64,000 bases of DNA from a virus (IMGVR_UViG_3300042907_001518:36502-100501), one strand, 5' to 3'. Shown: positions 45,131 through 52,939, counted from the first letter of the stretch. Notes: generated by a model from the letters alone, not told the origin. Translations and numbers: made by a program.

Positions 45131-45514
45131 ATGTCAAAAGTTTATGCTATTACTAATTTGGATGGATATTCAGCAGAAATGAGGAAAGCCGCTGCTGATG
45201 CTTTGTGTGACAATAACACAGAGAATCTGGATGACTATATTAGTCTGTATCAAATGAAGGGATTGGTGGAAGAACACTGTATTGGATATGATAATCAAGA
45301 CCACCCTTTGCTTAATGAAGAAACTAGTGAAATGATTTTTGAAGAAGCAACAGTGTGGATTAATAATGTGGGTCTTGCAAAGTTGGCTGGAAAAGATTTA
45401 ATTGAGTGTTCTTTTGATGATGAGGTTAATGATTTTATTTTCTGGTCAAAAAAGAAAGAGACAGAATCAAATGATCAATCAAATAGACATGAAGATATGG
45501 GAAATCAAAAATAA
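45131..45514 (+). CDS. Hypothetical protein, 127 aa, C-terminus like 58,049
   Basis: AADALCDNNTENLDDYISL, ATVWINNVGLAKLAGKD, VNDFIFWSKKKE. The last block corresponds to NDFIFWIKDE in the 58,049 product, and both carry a helix-rich front, so they are distant paralogues. Confidence 0.65.
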   Translation: MSKVYAITNLDGYSAEMRKAAADALCDNNTENLDDYISLYQMKGLVEEHCIGYDNQDHPLLNEETSEMIFEEATVWINNVGLAKLAGKDLIECSFDDEVNDFIFWSKKKETESNDQSNRHEDMGNQK

Positions 45515-45638
45515 AATAGCAGATATTAGAGAATACATTAGTTCTGATTTTTGTACTAATTGTGTACAGATGTATAAACAAAGAGAAGTCTTAGAAAAAG
45601 AACTCAAGGAATTAGAATCACAAAAAAATCAATCGTAA
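45471..45638 (+). CDS. Small coiled-coil protein with CxxC, 55 aa
   Basis: KIWEIKNKIADIREYIS, CTNC, then REVLEKELKELESQK. 44-bp overlap with the previous gene. A small dimeric or metal-binding adaptor is possible. Confidence 0.55.
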   Translation: MINQIDMKIWEIKNKIADIREYISSDFCTNCVQMYKQREVLEKELKELESQKNQS

Positions 45639-45654
45639 CACTTTGATTCAAGTA

Positions 45655-45683
45655 TTGACACTGTTGTGTCGATCATGTATAAT
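45655..45683 (+). promoter_or_regulatory. Promoter for tRNA-Ile
   Basis: -35 TTGACA, 17-nt spacer with GTCGATC, -10 TATAAT, 8 bp before the tRNA. Confidence 0.8.
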
Positions 45684-45691
45684 ACAATCAT

Positions 45692-45765
45692 GGGGCGTTG
45701 CCGCCGGTAGTGGCACATACTCTTATAAGGTATTCAAAAGGTTGGTTCGACTCCAACACGCCCTA
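45692..45765 (+). tRNA. tRNA-Ile (TAT)
   Basis: Acceptor GGGGCGT/ACGCCCT, anticodon stem ATACT/GGTAT with loop CTTATAA, T-arm GTTGG-TTCGACT-CCAAC. Reads ATA; a T34 anticodon avoids the need for lysidine on a CAT anticodon. Confidence 0.9.
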
Positions 45766-45780
45766 TTAAGGAGACTATAA

Positions 45781-45990
45781 ATGTTAAACAGATCAGTTCA
45801 TATGCCATATTACTGTATTCTAATTGGTTTGCTTTCAATGTCGGTAGGATATAATATTCTATTTTGGAATCGTATTCAGATACTTACAGTTAAGCAATCT
45901 TCCTCTTGGGTTACTCCACAAGAAATGCAACTTATTCAGCAGGAAATTGAGCGTTTAGAAAGAGGCTCGGTCAATTTAAATAATAATTAG
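45781..45990 (+). CDS. Membrane-anchored coiled-coil protein, 69 aa
   Basis: One transmembrane helix (YYCILIGLLSMSVGYNILF) then a helix TPQEMQLIQQEIERLERG. AAGGAGACTATAA ribosome site. Between tRNA-Ile and tmRNA. Confidence 0.65.
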   Translation: MLNRSVHMPYYCILIGLLSMSVGYNILFWNRIQILTVKQSSSWVTPQEMQLIQQEIERLERGSVNLNNN

Positions 45991-46154
45991 TGTACTAACT
46001 TAGAAGGGTGCGTAAAGGTTTCGACTACATAGATAGAATTATATTAGCAAGTAGTGGTTGATCTAAGGGCCACTAGTTGTTTGGTGTTTCTTTAAAAATT
46101 TTACCCGATCAAAACCCGATTTGGTGTATTTCACTTTACAATCAAACTCTGGTG

Positions 46155-46163
46155 AGATCAAAT
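46155..46163 (+). repeat. 9-bp direct repeat, left copy
   Basis: AGATCAAAT just before the endonuclease ATG; identical copy at 46,709-46,717. Together they bracket the insertion in the tmRNA gene. Confidence 0.7.
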
Positions 46164-46164
46164 T

Positions 46165-46704
46165 ATGGAGGATTTAGTTCAAAAAATATCAGAAGAATAT
46201 CTTAGCGGCTTAAGTATACATAATATAGCCAAAAATCATAATTTAAACTACAGTTTTGTAAGATATCATTTGGTAAAAAATAATGTTTATAAGCCAAATT
46301 CTAAATTCAAAAAGAATGGCAAAATTACTTGTAAACTTTGTAATAAAAAATATCCTGAAAAAGATATGCCAAAAGATTATCAAAGGTCTGGTAGAAGATT
46401 ATGTAAAAGTTGTCTTGGTAGACATCAGTTAAAATACAATATGAAGAAACTGGGAACAACAACAGAAGTTTATGATGAACTATATTTAAAACAAAATGGC
46501 ATGTGCGATATTTGTGGTAATAATATTGGCCATAAAACAGCAAAGGGTTTGGATGCAAAATTAGCACTAGATCATTGTCATAAAACAAATAAAGTTCGTG
46601 GCTTATTATGTAATAAATGCAATAGATGTCTAGGATATGTAAATGATGATTTGAACTATCTCCAAAATATGTTAGAGTATTTAAAGAAACACCAAACAGA
46701 TTAA
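46165..46704 (+). CDS. Endonuclease VII-like homing endonuclease inside tmRNA
   Basis: 179 residues. N-terminal helix-turn-helix (SGLSIHNIAKNHNLNYSFVR), a zinc knuckle CKLCNKKY/CKSCLG, then YLKQNGMCDICGNN, LALDHCHKTNKVRGLLC and CNRCLGYVNDD, the recombination endonuclease VII pattern. Such enzymes cut branched or site-specific DNA and spread genes by homing. Confidence 0.9.
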   Translation: MEDLVQKISEEYLSGLSIHNIAKNHNLNYSFVRYHLVKNNVYKPNSKFKKNGKITCKLCNKKYPEKDMPKDYQRSGRRLCKSCLGRHQLKYNMKKLGTTTEVYDELYLKQNGMCDICGNNIGHKTAKGLDAKLALDHCHKTNKVRGLLCNKCNRCLGYVNDDLNYLQNMLEYLKKHQTD

Positions 46705-46708
46705 AAAT

Positions 46709-46717
46709 AGATCAAAT
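46709..46717 (+). repeat. 9-bp direct repeat, right copy
   Basis: AGATCAAAT directly before the tag's first codon; matches 46,155-46,163. Confidence 0.7.
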
Positions 46718-46756
46718 GCTTTAACTGGCAATACTCAGTTAGCACTTGCTGCTTAA
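46718..46756 (+). CDS. tmRNA proteolysis tag reading frame
   Basis: GCT starts a 12-codon frame ALTGNTQLALAA followed by TAA. The ALAA end matches the ClpXP degradation signal of bacterial tmRNA tags. The resume codon is inferred; a later GGC or GCA is possible. There is no ATG, as expected for tmRNA. Confidence 0.7.
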   Translation, partial: ALTGNTQLALAA

Positions 46757-47003
46757 TTAAATAACAGCAACAATCTTAGAAAGCGATGAAGGTAGCGTTC
46801 AAAAGATTGATGTAAAATCCTTCGGCTGCTAGGATAGCCAACGGGTTCTAGCCTGAGACTAGTTGGTACGGGAAGATGAATGTTGTTTGTTCTTTAATCT
46901 TTCTCAAAATTTATGAACATAATAAACTTGTAGAATGTATAGTTTGATATATGCTAGGACGCGGGTTCGATTCCCGCCGCATCCACTTAATGAAAGGTAT
47001 AAT

Positions 47004-47147
47004 ATGAGTTTCTGGAAAAAAGTATTAAAGAAATTTAAGAAGCAACAAGACCATGACCCAAAAGGATTGATAGAAGATAAATATTTTCATAAACTACAAA
47101 AAAAACTAGATAAATTAGAAGATCAACCAAAAAAGAAAAAGAAATGA
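47004..47147 (+). CDS. Small basic protein, 47 aa
   Basis: FWKKVLKKFKKQQDHDPKG, then KLDKLEDQPKKKKK; strongly basic amphipathic helix. GAAAGGTATAAT before the ATG, 18 bp past the tmRNA. Nucleic-acid or membrane binding is possible. Confidence 0.6.
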   Translation: MSFWKKVLKKFKKQQDHDPKGLIEDKYFHKLQKKLDKLEDQPKKKKK

Positions 47148-47162
47148 AAGAACTATTTTAAC

Positions 47163-47819
47163 ATGGGTAATTATCTTAATGTAGATATACCAATATTTAT
47201 TGCATATTTAGATACAAGTTTTTTTTATAATAAATCTCCAGACATAAATGCTGAAAGAATACCTGTAGAAGTTTTTAGTTTTACAAGTATACCACAAAGA
47301 TGTGGCTTGTTTTCGATAATGACAGAATATGGTAGTCAACACGCTAGAGTGCCTATTCATTATCTTAGAGCCAATAATCAGAGTGGTGGTTCTGACTATC
47401 CTTTGGATTGGCTACAATTATGGGACAGCATGAGTTATTATGCAAGCGTTAATATAAATCAATATACTAAAAATAGAGCAGCAAATATTCTGATTAAAAA
47501 TAAGACGCTACATAAAGTTAAATATCTATTTACAATAGATTGGTGTTTAGGCCCACAATATGAAAATGGATACGGTGAAATGGCCGCTGGGCATAAGTGT
47601 GGTCATTTTTTTGAAGGTAGCGATGGGCAATATTTTATACAGCCAAATAATAGAGTTTTATGGATGGATGGCGGTGCTTTTATCAGTAAAAAATTTGATA
47701 ATAAACCAGACTGGAAAGTATTTAGTCAAGAATTTAGTTGTGAAAATACTGGTAGTAGATGGGTAAGCGAGAGTGACGAAGAAATGTATTTCTATGAATT
47801 TAAAGAAAAAATGGATTAA
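47163..47819 (+). CDS. Hypothetical protein, 218 aa
   Basis: DIPIFIAYLDTSFFYN, VEVFSFTSIPQRCGLFSIM, HARVPIHYLRAN, DWLQLWDSMSYYA, then GHKCGHFFEGSDGQYFIQPN and NRVLWMDGGAFI. Mixed alpha/beta with many aromatic residues; the YFIQPNNRVLW block suggests a beta domain. Not recognised. Confidence 0.65.
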   Translation: MGNYLNVDIPIFIAYLDTSFFYNKSPDINAERIPVEVFSFTSIPQRCGLFSIMTEYGSQHARVPIHYLRANNQSGGSDYPLDWLQLWDSMSYYASVNINQYTKNRAANILIKNKTLHKVKYLFTIDWCLGPQYENGYGEMAAGHKCGHFFEGSDGQYFIQPNNRVLWMDGGAFISKKFDNKPDWKVFSQEFSCENTGSRWVSESDEEMYFYEFKEKMD

Positions 47820-47838
47820 TCATTTACAAGAAAATAAT

Positions 47839-48000
47839 ATGACATATTTGGAGCATATGATATTTGCTCTATTTTATGGAATTTTTTGTTTATTGGCTGG
47901 ATTATATCTAATCATACATTCAATTCTGCCATGCTTTTTTCCAACAGCAGGAAGTGATTTAATCACAAAGTTGGGTAAACGATTCAAGAAACGACAGTAG
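47839..48000 (+). CDS. DUF6356-like small membrane protein
   Basis: 53 residues. YLEHMIFALFYGIFCLLAG, LYLIIHSILPCFFPTAG: H-x(2)-F/A...G...aG...iiHai.P..f, the pattern of a small membrane family found in bacteria and phages. Frame extends to an ATG at 47794; the shorter form fits the family and is preferred. Confidence 0.65.
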   Translation: MTYLEHMIFALFYGIFCLLAGLYLIIHSILPCFFPTAGSDLITKLGKRFKKRQ

Positions 48001-48011
48001 ATTGTCGATAC

Positions 48012-48040
48012 TTGACAGAGGGATTGGCGTATGGTAGAAT
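48012..48040 (+). promoter_or_regulatory. Promoter
   Basis: -35 TTGACA, 17-nt spacer, -10 TAGAAT. Here TGTCGATAC lies just before the -35 instead of inside the spacer. Confidence 0.75.
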
Positions 48041-48064
48041 ACGCTAAACACAGGAGACTATTTG

Positions 48065-49378
48065 ATGGTTCACGATTTTAATTATGTTTCGGGAATGGTT
48101 CGTGATCTTCGTGCCACTAGCAGCACTATTGATAAACAGGGAATTATTGAAGATTATTGCAATCATAGTAGTGCCGCTGCTAGTTTTACAAAAAATATTC
48201 TATTGTATACCTATCATCCATTGTGGCAATACAATGTCACTAGTGATAATCTCAAGAAGAAGAATCATCTTGTAGCCAGAAAGAATGAATACAAAAACTT
48301 CTTCGACCTCCTTGATGCTCTAAAAAGCAGAAAGATTACAGGACATGATGCTATTGCTGCTGTGAATAGTTTTATTGAACACCATTCTGAATATGAAGAA
48401 CTTATACATTGTATTATCGACAAAGACTTGAAAACCCGTGCTGGTGATAAGATTATTAATAAGGCTATTGCTGACCATATTCCAGAGTTTAGTGTTGCTC
48501 TGGCAGATAAGTACGAGCCTAAACTTGTAGACTGGAAGGATGGATGGTATGTTAGTCGTAAGATCGACGGGGCTAGATGTATTGCTATTGTTGATTCTGA
48601 CGGTAACACTACTTTCTATTCCCGCACGGGAAAAGAATTTGATACTCTTGGTGTTGTTAGGGATGGGATTAAAAATCTTGGCATTACTGATGTAGTATTT
48701 GATGGTGAACTTTGTCTTGTGGATGATGATGGCAATGAGGATTTTCAAGGAGTAATGAAACAACTAAAGAAGAAGGATCATACTATTCCCAATCCTTCGT
48801 ATAAGATTTTTGATATGATTACGCACGATGAATTCTATAGCAAGAAGGGTGCGAAGAATCGTCCGTATTCTATTCGCTATAATAATCTACGAGAAGTTAT
48901 GAGAGATAATACTTGTACTTGTCTTAGTGTGCTTGGTCAAGAACTTATCGAAGATGATGACCATTTTAGTGAGTGGATAGGCAAAGCCAAGGAATATGGT
49001 TGGGAGGGTCTAATGCTTCGTGCTGATGAACCATATAAAGGTAAGCGATCCAAAGACCTTCTAAAATTTAAAAGTTTCTTTGATGATGAATATGAAGTAG
49101 TCGATGTTGAAATGGGGCCATTTAGATATGTTCTTAATGGTAAAGAGCATGAGGAAACCATGCTTTCTTGTGTGATGATTAGTCATAAGGGATATATTGT
49201 GAGAGTTGGAAGCGGATTTACTATAGAACAACGCAAAGAATTGTATCAAAATCCTGAGAAAATTCTGGATAAAGTGATTTTAGTACAGTATTTTGAGGAA
49301 ACTAAGAACCAAGACGGTGGTATCTCTTTAAGATTTCCTACATTTAAATATCTTTATGGAGAAAAGAGGGATACTTAA
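48065..49378 (+). CDS. ATP-dependent DNA ligase
   Basis: 437 residues. Helical N-terminal domain (1-150), then the nucleotidyl motif SRKIDGAR with Lys166, FYSRTGKEF, VFDGELCL, FDMITHDEF, WEGLMLR, DLLKFK, and a C-terminal OB fold. Joins nicks via an adenylated lysine intermediate. ATG at 48065 after ACAGGAGACTATTTG. Confidence 0.95.
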   Translation: MVHDFNYVSGMVRDLRATSSTIDKQGIIEDYCNHSSAAASFTKNILLYTYHPLWQYNVTSDNLKKKNHLVARKNEYKNFFDLLDALKSRKITGHDAIAAVNSFIEHHSEYEELIHCIIDKDLKTRAGDKIINKAIADHIPEFSVALADKYEPKLVDWKDGWYVSRKIDGARCIAIVDSDGNTTFYSRTGKEFDTLGVVRDGIKNLGITDVVFDGELCLVDDDGNEDFQGVMKQLKKKDHTIPNPSYKIFDMITHDEFYSKKGAKNRPYSIRYNNLREVMRDNTCTCLSVLGQELIEDDDHFSEWIGKAKEYGWEGLMLRADEPYKGKRSKDLLKFKSFFDDEYEVVDVEMGPFRYVLNGKEHEETMLSCVMISHKGYIVRVGSGFTIEQRKELYQNPEKILDKVILVQYFEETKNQDGGISLRFPTFKYLYGEKRDT

Positions 49379-49404
49379 TTCTTCAATAGAGAGGTATAAA
49401 AATA

Positions 49405-50103
49405 ATGCTTCAACTACTCCGTACACATACTTGCTATATTGAAAAGTTTGTTATTTACGGAGAGAGACATTCTGGTACTAATTTTTTAGAAAAGTGCATT
49501 AAACATCAGTTTGGTATAGATAGAACTGAATTTTACGACAATAAACATTTTTTTGGATGGAGTAAACCAGAAGTTATAACGTATAAAGGTAGACACACTC
49601 TCTTTATAGGCATAGTGCGTAATCCTTATGATTGGATTTCTGGTATGATAAGTTTTCCTCATCATGTTGAACATACAAGAATTCTAAATATTGATAAGTT
49701 TTTATTAGACGAATGGTATTCTATAGATTATCATGGTAAAGAAATTTTAGAGGATAGAAACTATACTAATAGAAAGAGATACAAAAATATATTTGAAATG
49801 AGAAAATATAAATATCTTTTTCTTTCCCAAATAATGCCTCTTATTGCTAGAAACTATGTTCTATTATCTTATGATAGTTTTCTAAAAAATCATAATAATT
49901 ATCTCAATATAATTGGTAATAGATTTGATTTAAAAACTAAAGGTATTCCACCAGAAGTAGATAAAGATAAAAAATCATACATAGTTAATAATCATATATT
50001 AGATATTATCAATAATAATACCGATTGGGATGTTGAGGCTAGTTTGGGTTTTTTTAGAAAGCCTCAAGAACGATGGCTTGACAAGCCGATAACGCTAGTG
50101 TAG
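49405..50103 (+). CDS. Sulfotransferase-fold protein
   Basis: 232 residues. YGERHSGTNFLEK (18-30) is a PAPS 5'-phosphosulfate loop of the G-x-R-x-S-G-T-N type; IVRNPYDWISGM is the 3'-phosphate strand-loop with R and later a Ser-rich helix. Such enzymes move sulfate from PAPS to sugars or peptides; a phage might decorate host or virion glycans. Substrate unknown. Confidence 0.75.
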   Translation: MLQLLRTHTCYIEKFVIYGERHSGTNFLEKCIKHQFGIDRTEFYDNKHFFGWSKPEVITYKGRHTLFIGIVRNPYDWISGMISFPHHVEHTRILNIDKFLLDEWYSIDYHGKEILEDRNYTNRKRYKNIFEMRKYKYLFLSQIMPLIARNYVLLSYDSFLKNHNNYLNIIGNRFDLKTKGIPPEVDKDKKSYIVNNHILDIINNNTDWDVEASLGFFRKPQERWLDKPITLV

Positions 50104-50106
50104 AAT
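50078..50106 (+). promoter_or_regulatory. Promoter inside sulfotransferase 3' end
   Basis: -35 TTGACA, 17-nt spacer with GCCGATA, -10 TAGAAT overlapping the stop codon. Confidence 0.85.
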
Positions 50107-50143
50107 CGGAGCATACACTTTGGAACTAAACTTTGGAGAAGAT

Positions 50144-50854
50144 ATGGGCGAAGTAGTTGTTGAGAAAAAGCCTGTTGTTATGAGTACCACCAAGGCTGAT
50201 GAGTTTTTTAATAACTTTCCCAAGGACAAGGTTCTTGCCTATAAAGACTATTGGGAAACTGTTCGACCAAAGAATAATGATGATATTTTTCGCCGCTATC
50301 TATTCAGTTTTATGAGCGTCCATACAACATGGAAATCAAATGTCAACGGATACAATGCTATCAAAAATTTTAGCGATTGGATGGATGATAAAGAGACTCT
50401 GAGAGAGAAGATTAAGAATAGTGGTTGCGGACTCTATAACAATAGAACAAAGTTTATCTGGGACTTCAAGGATCAGTTTTGGGCTAATCCTAAAGACTTC
50501 TATTTCACCACCAAAAAGTATCACGTTAAGAAACGAGATAGCATCGTTAATAAAATCACCGGATTGGGTTCTGCTAAGATTTCCTTCAGTCTGGAACAAA
50601 TTCATCCTAATGAATGTAGAGTATTCTGTGGAGATACCCATATGCTTGAGTTGTATGGGATGAAAACTCTTACATATCAGAGTAAAGCCGGATTGTCTCT
50701 GTATAAGAAGATGGAAAGACATTGGAGTATTAATTGCGGAAAACTTAATGTTCCTTTGTATATTGCTAGATGTATTTTTTGGGATGCAAAACAAAATAAG
50801 ACTGATTCTCGTTATTGGTCTTATGTCTTTGAGGAAGAGTCTGTGGCTCTATAA
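50144..50854 (+). CDS. HhH-GPD-like DNA glycosylase family protein
   Basis: 236 residues. IVNKITGLGSAKISFSLEQI is a helix-hairpin-helix, followed by CRVFCGDTHMLELYG, where the Asp sits like the catalytic Asp of endonuclease III/OGG enzymes. The lysine typical of bifunctional glycosylases is not evident (Ser-Ala-Lys is). Likely base-excision repair or altered-base recognition. GGAG ribosome site for ATG 50144. Confidence 0.7.
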   Translation: MGEVVVEKKPVVMSTTKADEFFNNFPKDKVLAYKDYWETVRPKNNDDIFRRYLFSFMSVHTTWKSNVNGYNAIKNFSDWMDDKETLREKIKNSGCGLYNNRTKFIWDFKDQFWANPKDFYFTTKKYHVKKRDSIVNKITGLGSAKISFSLEQIHPNECRVFCGDTHMLELYGMKTLTYQSKAGLSLYKKMERHWSINCGKLNVPLYIARCIFWDAKQNKTDSRYWSYVFEEESVAL

Positions 50855-50875
50855 TAAGAGTCAGGAGAGTTAGAA

Positions 50876-50986
50876 ATGAGCCAAAACGGAAAAGGATCAA
50901 AAAGACGGCCAAAAAATATTGATCAAAAAATTTTCGATAAAAATTGGGATAGAATATTTAAGAAGAAAAAGAAAAAGTGTAATTAA
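50876..50986 (+). CDS. Small basic phage protein, NGKGSKRRP type
   Basis: 36 residues: SQNGKGSKRRPKNIDQKIFD, W, then a Lys-rich end. This short family (GGKGS-RP...W..IF) is common in phages and some bacteria; role unknown. AGGAG upstream. Confidence 0.7.
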   Translation: MSQNGKGSKRRPKNIDQKIFDKNWDRIFKKKKKKCN

Positions 50987-51020
50987 TATAATATCTATCC
51001 ATAAATTAATGGAGCCTAAA

Positions 51021-51206
51021 ATGATAATGAAAAATTATGTTGCTGATGAATTAGCCAATAAGGTCTTTCACTTACATAAGGCTCTAAATCAAGCAGAAAA
51101 TATTATTTCTGTCTTGGAAGAAGAAAATCAAAAATTAAAGAATCTGTTGTTTCCTAACGATAACACAGAGAATAAGGACACAGTAAAAATACAGTGCGTT
51201 GCTTGA
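51021..51206 (+). CDS. Small coiled-coil protein, 61 aa
   Basis: ADELANKVFHLHKALNQAEN and SVLEEENQKLKNLL: heptad-like helix. ATG at 51021 has GGAG 8 nt upstream; in-frame ATGs also at 51009 and 51027. Confidence 0.6.
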   Translation: MIMKNYVADELANKVFHLHKALNQAENIISVLEEENQKLKNLLFPNDNTENKDTVKIQCVA

Positions 51207-51226
51207 AAAAAATCAAGTTCGCTGAG

Positions 51227-51254
51227 TTGACAAGACGATACAGGATGGTAGAAT
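51227..51254 (+). promoter_or_regulatory. Promoter
   Basis: -35 TTGACA, 16-nt spacer with GACGATA, -10 TAGAAT; a 77-nt leader follows. Confidence 0.8.
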
Positions 51255-51331
51255 GAGGAAGTCGATGCAAGGGTTTCAGTCGAGCGACTGACTTGCTGAG
51301 ACACAATTTGGAAATGATTTGGAGGTTGATT

Positions 51332-51613
51332 ATGGCAGAGGTTACTACGGTTACGAAGCAGACCCGTGTTCGTTGCTCTGATGAGCAGTTTATTGAGGCT
51401 GTTTTTTCGTCTAGGACTTACGCAGAGATTGCTGCTAAGACTGGTCAGAAGGTTCCTACTACAATGGCTCGTTATGCCCGTGTAAAGGCCGCTCTTTCTA
51501 AGAGAGGTGAGGAACTTCCGGCGATGGAACGTGCGAAGCCAACAAAGACTGTTGATAATGTAGAGGCTATGGCAGAGGTTGTTCGTCGCCTCAAGGCCCA
51601 TGCCAATGGCTGA
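51332..51613 (+). CDS. Helix-turn-helix-like protein, 93 aa
   Basis: SDEQFIEAVFSSRTYAEIAA then KTGQKVPTTMARYARVKAAL read as an HTH with recognition helix; basic C-terminus. GGAGG ribosome site and GC-rich codons. Candidate regulator. Confidence 0.65.
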   Translation: MAEVTTVTKQTRVRCSDEQFIEAVFSSRTYAEIAAKTGQKVPTTMARYARVKAALSKRGEELPAMERAKPTKTVDNVEAMAEVVRRLKAHANG

Positions 51614-51710
51614 TTTTTAAACCAAGGGTAGTCGGCTACAACAGTTATAATGGATGAGGCACACAAGCATAATCAACCTCAAACTTTGATTGTTGTAGTC
51701 GATTACTTAT

Positions 51711-51783
51711 GGCGGCTTAGACCAATGGCAGAGTCACAAAACTTAAAATTTTGCAAGTGTGGGTTCGAGTCCCACAGCCGCTA
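51711..51783 (+). tRNA. tRNA-Leu (TAA), short variable loop
   Basis: Acceptor GGCGGCT/AGCCGCT, anticodon stem CAAAA/TTTTG with loop CTTAAAA, T-arm GTGGG-TTCGAGT-CCCAC. The variable region is only ~5 nt, whereas bacterial tRNA-Leu has a long arm, so charging by host LeuRS may be unusual. Confidence 0.85.
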
Positions 51784-51809
51784 TTTATTTTTTCCTCAAA
51801 GAGTTTGAA

Positions 51810-52079
51810 ATGAACAAACAGTCTAATCCGATTGAATTTTTAATTGAATTTGCTTGGGCAAATGGGGCTGATCGCTTTGTAATAAATAACGCTAAAGATG
51901 AATTATTGAAATTACGTCAAGAAGTAGACAACTATAAGATAGTGGGTTGGACAAGAATAAATAGCAGGGGCGATTTGTACGATCCAAGGTTCTGCTACAA
52001 TCCCTTTACTCAAGAAGAATCAATTCCCCTGTATAAAAACCAAAAAGAATTTGAGGCACGGTGTGGTAGGAATACCTAA
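51810..52079 (+). CDS. Hypothetical protein, 89 aa
   Basis: FLIEFAWANGADRFVINNAKD, KIVGWTRINSRGDLYDPR: the GW-RINS-GDLYD block recurs in small phage proteins. Start ATG 51810. Overlaps the next gene. Confidence 0.65.
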   Translation: MNKQSNPIEFLIEFAWANGADRFVINNAKDELLKLRQEVDNYKIVGWTRINSRGDLYDPRFCYNPFTQEESIPLYKNQKEFEARCGRNT

Positions 52080-52413
52080 TAGATTTTATCGTGGAGTTGT
52101 TCATAGTCCCAAAGATAAAAAACATCCTAATTTTCGTTATATTTTAGTAGATACTGTCTATGAAAAACAGGATGAAAATGGTGATTGGTATTCGGAGTCT
52201 TTTGAATTCCACGAGGACTATCTACTACATAATCGTGATAACAGCGAAATATTCTATGGAGTATATGGTTCCTACTGGATTGATATTCCAAAGAGTGGAA
52301 TAAAAATTACAGAAACAAATAGTTTGCAACAAGCCATAACTATTGCAGAGGAAATAATGGGTACTAAAATTATAGACACTGAACTTCCTATTTCTTTTAA
52401 AAAAAATGCTTAA
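52063..52413 (+). CDS. Hypothetical protein, 116 aa
   Basis: Start uncertain: GTG 52063 is preferred (TTG 52051 also possible). RFYRGVVHSPKDKKHPNFRY, SFEFHEDYLLHNRDN, SLQQAITIAEEIMGT. Not recognised. Overlaps both neighbours. Confidence 0.6.
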   Translation: MVGIPNRFYRGVVHSPKDKKHPNFRYILVDTVYEKQDENGDWYSESFEFHEDYLLHNRDNSEIFYGVYGSYWIDIPKSGIKITETNSLQQAITIAEEIMGTKIIDTELPISFKKNA

Positions 52414-52939
52414 TACCGATTATGAAATTGATTATAGTGATTGGTTTGATGAAGGTGGATATTGTCAAGTATATCCTATAAAGGGAAAATCAAACTGGAT
52501 ATTCAAAGAATTTTATACTAAGAAGAAAGCCACAGACTCATATAAATATCATAAACAATTAGCCAAATTCGATTTAGCCCCTAAAATCTACAGCAGTATT
52601 TGTCGATTAAAATTTGCTGACGATGGAGATATTTGTTTTGACGATCCTAGTGATTGGGGCTATATTACAGAATATGCTAAAACTCACGAAGCCAATACTA
52701 TTATAACGATGAAAGATATACAAAATCTGGTTGATGAAATTTATCAAAAAACTGGACTAAAATTTTGGGATTGTCATTGGTATAATGTGGGTGTTGTAAA
52801 AAGAAAAAATAAAAAGAAAGTTGTTTGTATTGATACCGGCAAAGAAAGTTTTGACGGTGATTCTAATGCTTGGGGATTTGCTGATCCCGGCCCAAAATGT
52901 AGTTATTGTTTAAGATACAACTGTAAGTGTGAGGATTAA
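52406..52939 (+). CDS. Kinase-like fold protein (paralogue of 21,236)
   Basis: 177 residues. GGYCQVYPIKGKSNWIFKEF offers a glycine loop and ATP-lysine (Lys34); LAKFDLAPKIYSS, DWGYITEYA (hinge), WDCHWYNVGVV (D-x-H-x-x-N catalytic loop) and VVCIDTGKES (DTG in place of DFG). A C-terminal CSYCLRYNCKCE cluster mirrors the Cys cluster of the 21,236 copy. Looks like a minimal, possibly active, protein kinase. Confidence 0.65.
   Translation: MLNTDYEIDYSDWFDEGGYCQVYPIKGKSNWIFKEFYTKKKATDSYKYHKQLAKFDLAPKIYSSICRLKFADDGDICFDDPSDWGYITEYAKTHEANTIITMKDIQNLVDEIYQKTGLKFWDCHWYNVGVVKRKNKKKVVCIDTGKESFDGDSNAWGFADPGPKCSYCLRYNCKCED

Larger units (their letters stand above)
46006..46985 (+). ncRNA. ssrA: tmRNA gene, interrupted by an endonuclease gene
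   Basis: 5' end GGGTGCGTAAAGGTTTCGAC is the tmRNA start; GGGTGCG pairs with CGCATCC at the 3' end. The 3' region has ATAAACTTGTAGA, GGACGCGGGTTCGATTCC and CCGC, the tmRNA T-arm. A tag frame ending ALAA-stop lies at 46,718. Total length 980 bp; removing 554 bp (46,164-46,717) leaves 426, a normal tmRNA. GTAGTGG/CCACTA near 46,045-46,075 could be pseudoknot 1. CCA is not encoded. Confidence 0.9.

Noticed and set aside
46935-47003. N-terminal extension of the small basic protein at 47,004
   Set aside because: It would be coded by the tmRNA T-arm and acceptor stem.
48320-48763. Leftward frames opposite the DNA ligase and rIIA genes (up to 147 codons)
   Set aside because: Antisense shadows of well-supported enzymes; no start signals.
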